Source: Chara braunii
Lineage: Eukaryota > Streptophyta > Charophyceae > Charales > Characeae
Reading direction: 5' to 3'
DNA: 47,341 nucleotides
Assembly (NCBI GenBank): GCA_003427395.1
Contig: BFEA01000008.1
Span: 6,642,389 to 6,689,729, forward strand
Shown here piece after piece: positions 42,930 through 47,341 of this stretch. Under the pieces are notes generated by a model, which did no database searches, was not told where the DNA came from, and saw only the letters and a program-made list of their open reading frames with translations. The translations under genes and the position numbers were made by a program. Position 1 is the first letter of the stretch; the number at the start of each line of letters is the position of its first letter.

Positions 42930-43333
42930 ATGGTTTCTTTCTTTTTTTTTTCTGCTCTCTTTTTTTTTTTCTTTCGAAAGACTTTATTTCCAGACTGTGT
43001 TAAATTGGTCGTGGTTTCTTTGCTGACTCGAGTTGTATAGTAGCTGGAGTGGTAGGAACCGTAGGATTAATTGGGGGGTTGTTTGGCTTTCAAGGCCATT
43101 TTGACAGTTTATTTGGTAGGGTGGTAGGATGTTCCTATGCTTTTTTTTTGCTTTTTTTTTTTTGGATTGTTTGGCTTTCAAGGCCGTGTAGGCAGCTTTT
43201 ATTTTGATCAGGGTTGCGTTTTCTTCAGGATAGCGGTCTGGATTTGGCCATTCCAGTCCCTAGATAAATCCCAACACGTGCTTCTCTTGATTTCATTTTC
43301 CAGGTTGTTTGTGAGGATTCCCGGCCTAAATTG
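42640..43333 (+). repeat. Diverged direct repeat pair (42640-42853, 43165-43333)
   Basis: Shared phrases in order: GGATTGTT.GGCTTT, AGGCAGCTTTT, TCAGGA.AGCGG.CTGG, TTGGCCATT-like and GGATTCCCGGCCT. A partial third copy lies at about 43069-43110 (TTGTTTGGCTTTCAAGGCC). Confidence 0.75.
42899..42925. repeat. Poly-A run (27)
   Basis: It follows TTTTGTATTA. It may be the tail of a plus-oriented retroposon whose body is the repeat ending at 42853. Confidence 0.9.
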
Positions 43334-43396
43334 TTAACTAATAACAATGAAAGCCCTAAGGGCCCTCTTTTTTGTTAAAAATAAATAAATAAAAAA

Positions 43397-43660
43397 TTGT
43401 TCATCGCCTACTCCAAAAGTTTACCGGCTAGGGCCTACCAGACCACAATGGTTGGCGGCTCTAGCTGGCAGCTCGGAAAAGCTTGGTGCGCAGGGCCTCG
43501 GTTTCAAAACTCGGCCCCAGCCTTGCAGAAATTTGTTCATAGTCTACTCCAAAAGTTTCCCTGCTAGGGCCTACCAGACCACAATGGTTGACAGCTCTAG
43601 CTGGCAGCTCGGAGAAGCTTGGTGCGCAGTGCAACGCCTCCAGGCCCAAGTGTACCGGTC
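43397..43660. repeat. 136-bp tandem duplication
   Basis: TTGTTCAT starts both copies (43397 and 43533). Shared: TACTCCAAAAGTTT, GCTAGGGCCTACCAGACCAC and GAAGCTTGGTGCGCAG-like. A few per cent divergence. Confidence 0.9.
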
Positions 43661-43987
43661 GTTTATAGCTCTCATCGCCCCCTGGAGCACGAGTTGCAGC
43701 CATGGTTCTTCTGCTTCTTGGGCTGGGATGCTTATCGAACCTCTGCGTCATTTAACAAGGCCTCCTTGTGCAACTTCGCAAACCGTCAAACTGTGAGATG
43801 AAAGCATCTTATTTGAGGTCAGGAGGTTTGGCTCGCTGTGGTGAGTCTGGTCGCCTACGATGGAGGATTTTTCACTGCATTTTCTTTGCTTTAGTAAATT
43901 TTTCTCTTTCTTTTAGAAACTTGAGTGCAGAACCCCACTTAAAGGAGATTTTAAGAGCACCTTCCTCAAGCGGGGTCTGTGTGGAAG

Positions 43988-44038
43988 ACTCCATCTATCG
44001 GTGGGGAGCAGCACCTGCTGGAAAGGGGGTCCAGCGTC
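43988..44038 (-). repeat. Dispersed short motif
   Basis: The plus strand reads GACTCCATCTATCGGTGGGG, then AGCAGCACCTGCTGGAAA and GTCCAGCG. Best-preserved copy besides 40074. Confidence 0.7.
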
Positions 44039-44265
44039 ACAGTATTATACAATTTGCGATGGTTTTAGTATATGCATCCCAAGGGCTGTATTCAGCAGGC
44101 AATGGAACAAGTTGATGTATTGGGAGACCTTCCAGTGGTTGTGTGAATGGTGCTTGTTATTTATTCATATTGAAATCAATATAATCTAAAAAATATAGAG
44201 ATGGCAAATCTACAGAGGTGCAAGGGTGCACAGTGGGACACCTTGTCATGGCAACCCTAGCTTCG

Positions 44266-44710
44266 TACGGTTATTGACATGATTGCCAACTGGACGTCTG
44301 GAGCTCGATTCAGACAGTCTGGGTCTGGAGGTACGGGTCCGAGGTCTGCTCCGGTAGGTTGGTATGGCCCCCCCCTCGGTGTTGTTTCCAGGTCCTGGGC
44401 GCCCCCACGAAACCCCTGCTTCTTACGGTTATTGACATGATTGCCAACCGGACGTCTGGAGCTCGATTCAGACAGTCTGGGTCTGGAGGTATGGGTCCGA
44501 GGTCTGCTCCGGTAGGTCGGTATGCCGCCCCCCTCGGTGTCGTTTCCAGGTCCTGGGCGCCCCCACGAAACCCCTGCTTCTTACAGTTATTAACATGGTC
44601 ACCAACCGGACGTCTGCATCCTGATCCAGACAGTTTGGGTCTGGACGTGCGGGTCTGGGTCTGCTCTGGTAGGTCCGGATGCCCCCCTCCTCGTGCCGTT
44701 TTTCGGCGGG
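44266..44710. repeat. Three tandem copies of a 158-bp unit
   Basis: TACGGTTATTGACAT begins at 44266 and 44424, and a diverged TACAGTTATTAACAT at 44582. The first two are nearly identical; the third is about 80% similar and breaks up after 44710. 158 is not a multiple of three, so open frames through it repeat in shifted form. Confidence 0.93.
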
Positions 44711-45080
44711 TCTGGGCCATTTCTTGGCCTTTGGAGACCAAAGCAAACAGCCCCGGACATCCTGTGGCACAGTCAGTGGGGGAGGGTTGGTGGGAGGTAG
44801 GAGGAGGATTCGTTTTCCGAATCTTCCCACCGCGTGATGGCCACCACCAGCCGTCGTGCAGCATCCAGCCCATCAAAGTCCCGTTCAGTGGCACAGTCCT
44901 GTCAGCCCCCAGCCCCGTCCAGTGTAGGAGCACCAGGCAGCACCACCACCCATTGGAGGAGGAGGTTGCTGTTGCAGCACAGCAGAGGAGCTCACCGCCG
45001 AGAAGAGATGGAGTCATCAAGGAGGAGGAGGAGAAGGAGGAGGAGGAGTCGCAGCTCTGTTCTTTTCTTTCCTTTTTTAA

Positions 45081-45182
45081 CACCTGCTGGCCAGTGCTTT
45101 CCACTCCATTCTATTGGAGGGGAGTGGCACCTGCTGCAAACCGGTGTCCGGGTCCGAGGCATTCCACTCCATTCTATTGGCT
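45081..45182 (-). repeat. Dispersed short motif, compound copy
   Basis: CACCTGCTGG (45081), CCACTCCATTCTATTGG (45101) and GGCACCTGCTG (45124), then CCACTCCATTCTATTGG again (45163). A T-rich run lies to its left (45060-45078), as expected for a minus-oriented poly-A retroposon end. GTCCGGGTCCGAGGCA recurs at about 45145 and 45231. Confidence 0.65.
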
Positions 45183-45249
45183 GGTTAGACTGCCTTCTAG
45201 CCGCATCTTGCAATGCTGAATTGGTCCGGCGTCCGGGTCCGAGGCAACA

Positions 45250-46079
45250 ATGGTAATTACCTTGTCTGTCCAACCTGGTATTGGTGTTATTCTTTTCTTG
45301 TTGCTGGTCAATTTCTTTTACTTCGATAGATCTCTACAATTCTCAGGTGGTTCCTAAGCACCTCAACAGTGTGGTTTGGATGTTGAGACAAGTGTTAGAA
45401 TGGTGACTTCCTTCTCGGATTTAGTGTAAGCTGTGTCAGAGGGCAACATATGACATGACACCATGGCTGTGTCAAAGGTTGAGTCGCTCTTTATATGGGG
45501 AGTGAACCATGTGGGGTGGTGGAGGGTTTGTGTCTATCTTTTTGGGCGTACATAGCGAAGGCTGATTTACGCATGGCAAGTGGCGGTAAGTTGCTGCAGA
45601 ATCATTACCTCTCTTTTATTTTTTTCTTCCATGGCCACGACCACAAAGTTTCAGAGTTCTGCTCAGCGTGGTTTCAGCATTTTCAAGATGTCTACATGCC
45701 TGCCTGCCACGATCGTTGAAGATGGCTGTTTTCCTCTTCTTCATACTAGCAACGATCGGGGTAGAGTTATAGTTGCTATCCTCAGATTCCTCTCCATTAT
45801 TAGTACGATTTTGTCTACTCAATCCCCAGATTTTAAGGTGAATTCGTATTTTTTTGGTGGTAGAATCTACTCACAGACATTCAAGTTCGACATCGTAATC
45901 ATTACCATGAAGTTTGAGGATCTAAGAAATTCGCTGCTGTTTTTTTTCTCATTGACAATATAAGAGGCTTAAAAATCCCACCTCTCTGCACTGATAGATG
46001 TCATAATCAATCACTCGAGTCTATATACTATATTGTTACTAGTTATCTTAACTTATCTAATATCCTAAAAAAATGAGTG
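45250..46079. other. Stretch without recognisable gene
   Basis: Mostly AT-rich. An open plus frame of 127 codons (45580-45963) has a hydrophobic stretch but no family features and is not supported as a gene. Confidence 0.4.
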
Positions 46080-47095
46080 ATCTGCAAGGAAAATGAGCGA
46101 TAGCGAACTTCAGAAATCAAACAGCATCATACACATGAGACCAGATACTAGTCGTGACCTCGAACCAATAGCAGAATTGCATCACGAGTTTCACCAAATA
46201 AGAGCACAGCAAAAGCTCATAATTGACAATGCTGGAATAGTCTCATCATCATCAACGAAGAACCAATGTTGATATCCTAGCTGGCGCTCGGCGCCCAGAC
46301 TACAGATGGCAGATCCTATCTAGCCTATCTACAATGCCGCTGATGACGTCAACAGTTCACCGAAGTAAGAGCAGATCTCGGCCAATGCCGTTCACCTCAA
46401 GCACCAGGTATGTCTCTCGTATCACTCACAACCTCGATCCCCAACTCACAGATGCCACTTGCACCCAAGAACCACCATGCACCCCATCCAGCATACAGCA
46501 GCACAGCTCCGCTATGGCTGCCTGCTCCTTCCAGCTCGCCCGTGAGCGCGTGAGCGCTGGCCAGCATTAGCGCAGCAGCGCTTGCGCAGCATGCAGCCAG
46601 TGCCCGAATGCCCAATGAGTGGGCAGGCCACTTCGGCCCTTCCCTATATTGAAGTGGCCTAGCGCTTGCGCAGCATGCAGCCAGTGCCCGAATGCCCAAT
46701 GCGTGGGCAGGCCACTTCGGCCCTTCCCTATATCGAAGTGGCCTGCTGCAGCTTGCAGTAATGCGGTACTGGGCCTCGGCCCAGAAGCTTCCGGTAGGCC
46801 CCACGAGCCTGAGCCTTCGTCCAAGGGCAACGGGCCCAGGGCCTGTGGTGGTTACCAGCACCCAACTGCCCTCAGCCATTGTTTGGTCCATCTTGTGTAT
46901 CCGGCCCAGGGCCTGCCTCAGTCACATACGATGAAAGGCAGCCTGGGCCTGGGTGCTCTCAACCAACTGGCGCTACGCAACTGCCTGAGTTTTCCCAGTT
47001 GCGTGGTGACCCCAAAAATGGCCTGTAGGCCTCAGTTGAGCCTGCCTTCACTTAGGGCGGCCGACTGTGTTGAAAATAGGGCCCAGTAGGGCGTA
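46080..47095 (-). repeat. Unnamed ~1-kb dispersed repeat, copy 2 (inverted)
   Basis: Reverse-complement partner of 38110-39210 (see anchors there). It carries an 84-bp internal duplication not seen in copy 1 and lacks the GAT expansion and the 63-bp insertion. Whether the pair are terminal repeats of one large element or independent copies cannot be told. Confidence 0.82.
46577..46744. repeat. 84-bp tandem duplication with internal hairpin
   Basis: AGCGCTTGCGCAGCATGCAG starts copies at 46577 and 46661, with only about two differences in 84 bp, so it is recent. Each ends with GGCCACTTCG facing CGAAGTGGCC (one pair changed in the first copy). Confidence 0.95.
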
Positions 47096-47309
47096 TCGAG
47101 GCCTTGTGCCTTGCAGATCTTATTTACTGCCTCGTATTCACGATCTGATTCCACTTTCTAAATTTCTGGTTCTTAAATTTCTAATTCATATCTGAATTCC
47201 TAAATTTGGAAATTCTGGTTCCTTCACTCTAATCTCTAGTTTTTGAGAAGCAAAAATCGAAATTCTGTAGCCTGATTGCAATTTCTGTATCTGGAAATCC
47301 CATCTTTGA

Positions 47310-47311
<2 letters not shown>

Positions 47312-47341
<30 letters not shown>
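47312..47341. repeat. Poly-T at right edge
   Basis: 30 T to the end of the window; possibly the tail of a minus-oriented retroposon, or a contig edge. Confidence 0.9.

Noticed and set aside
44310-45219. Long open frames on both strands (264 and 286 codons)
   Set aside because: They run through a 158-bp tandem repeat and a GGA/GCA-rich stretch; both strands are open at once and neither shows a domain.

Overview
This window looks like gene-poor, repeat-dominated nuclear DNA from a large-genome green plant. I see no intact protein-coding gene, rRNA or functional tRNA. Nearly all recognisable coding sequence belongs to decayed transposable elements: two Ty3/gypsy retrotransposons, one hAT DNA transposon and one LINE fragment. 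The rest is microsatellites, SINE-like pieces, poly-A/poly-T tracts, an N gap and several kinds of degenerate tandem array. From memory, the gypsy proteins (especially the acidic ORF downstream of the integrase of element B) resemble predicted proteins common in the charophyte alga Chara braunii. I could not check this, so the assignment is a guess.

Layout. 1-3253 is a plus-strand gypsy element (A) cut by the left edge: protease, RT, RNase H and integrase in order, broken by at least three frame changes. 3364-3707 and 13270-13615 are a direct repeat pair of about 345 bp that flanks a minus-strand gypsy element (B, about 13.14 down to 4.15 kb). B has protease, RT, RNase H, a PHD-like zinc finger, integrase and a further acidic ORF. 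A plus-strand insertion (about 7562-9924) splits it between the zinc finger and the integrase, and the start of its integrase is tandemly duplicated.

14-30 kb is AT-rich, then GC-rich, without genes. It holds five degenerate arrays: A1 (15.85-16.46 kb, about 123-bp period), A2 (16.7-17.46 kb, about nine stem-loops), B (22.37-24.85 kb, about 28 stem-loops with higher-order structure), C (28.3-29.1 kb, about 42 bp, GC-rich) and D (29.23-29.75 kb, about 22 bp, GC-rich). Blocks shared by the 7.6-9.9 kb insertion, the 14.1-21.2 kb stretch and the 22-30 kb stretch suggest that these are variants of one long repeat, possibly the very long LTRs of a plant retrotransposon. In A2 and array B the stem arms change from unit to unit while many stay complementary, and the loop core is conserved. 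I consider this the most interesting signal in the window.

30.5-33.8 kb is a minus-strand hAT transposase pseudogene with a DUF659-type core. 33.9-37.9 kb has two tRNA-derived SINE heads, a poly-A retroposon tail and two weak exon candidates. 38.1-39.2 kb and 46.1-47.1 kb are inverted copies of an unnamed repeat of about 1 kb. Between them lie a LINE reverse-transcriptase fragment, a 101-bp foldback element with perfect 31-bp arms, several short tandem duplications and a small dispersed motif. One copy of that motif is a 63-bp poly-A retroposed insertion with 16-bp target-site duplications.

There is no functional gene network to describe. What the window records is element insertion, nesting and decay, and repeated growth of short arrays.
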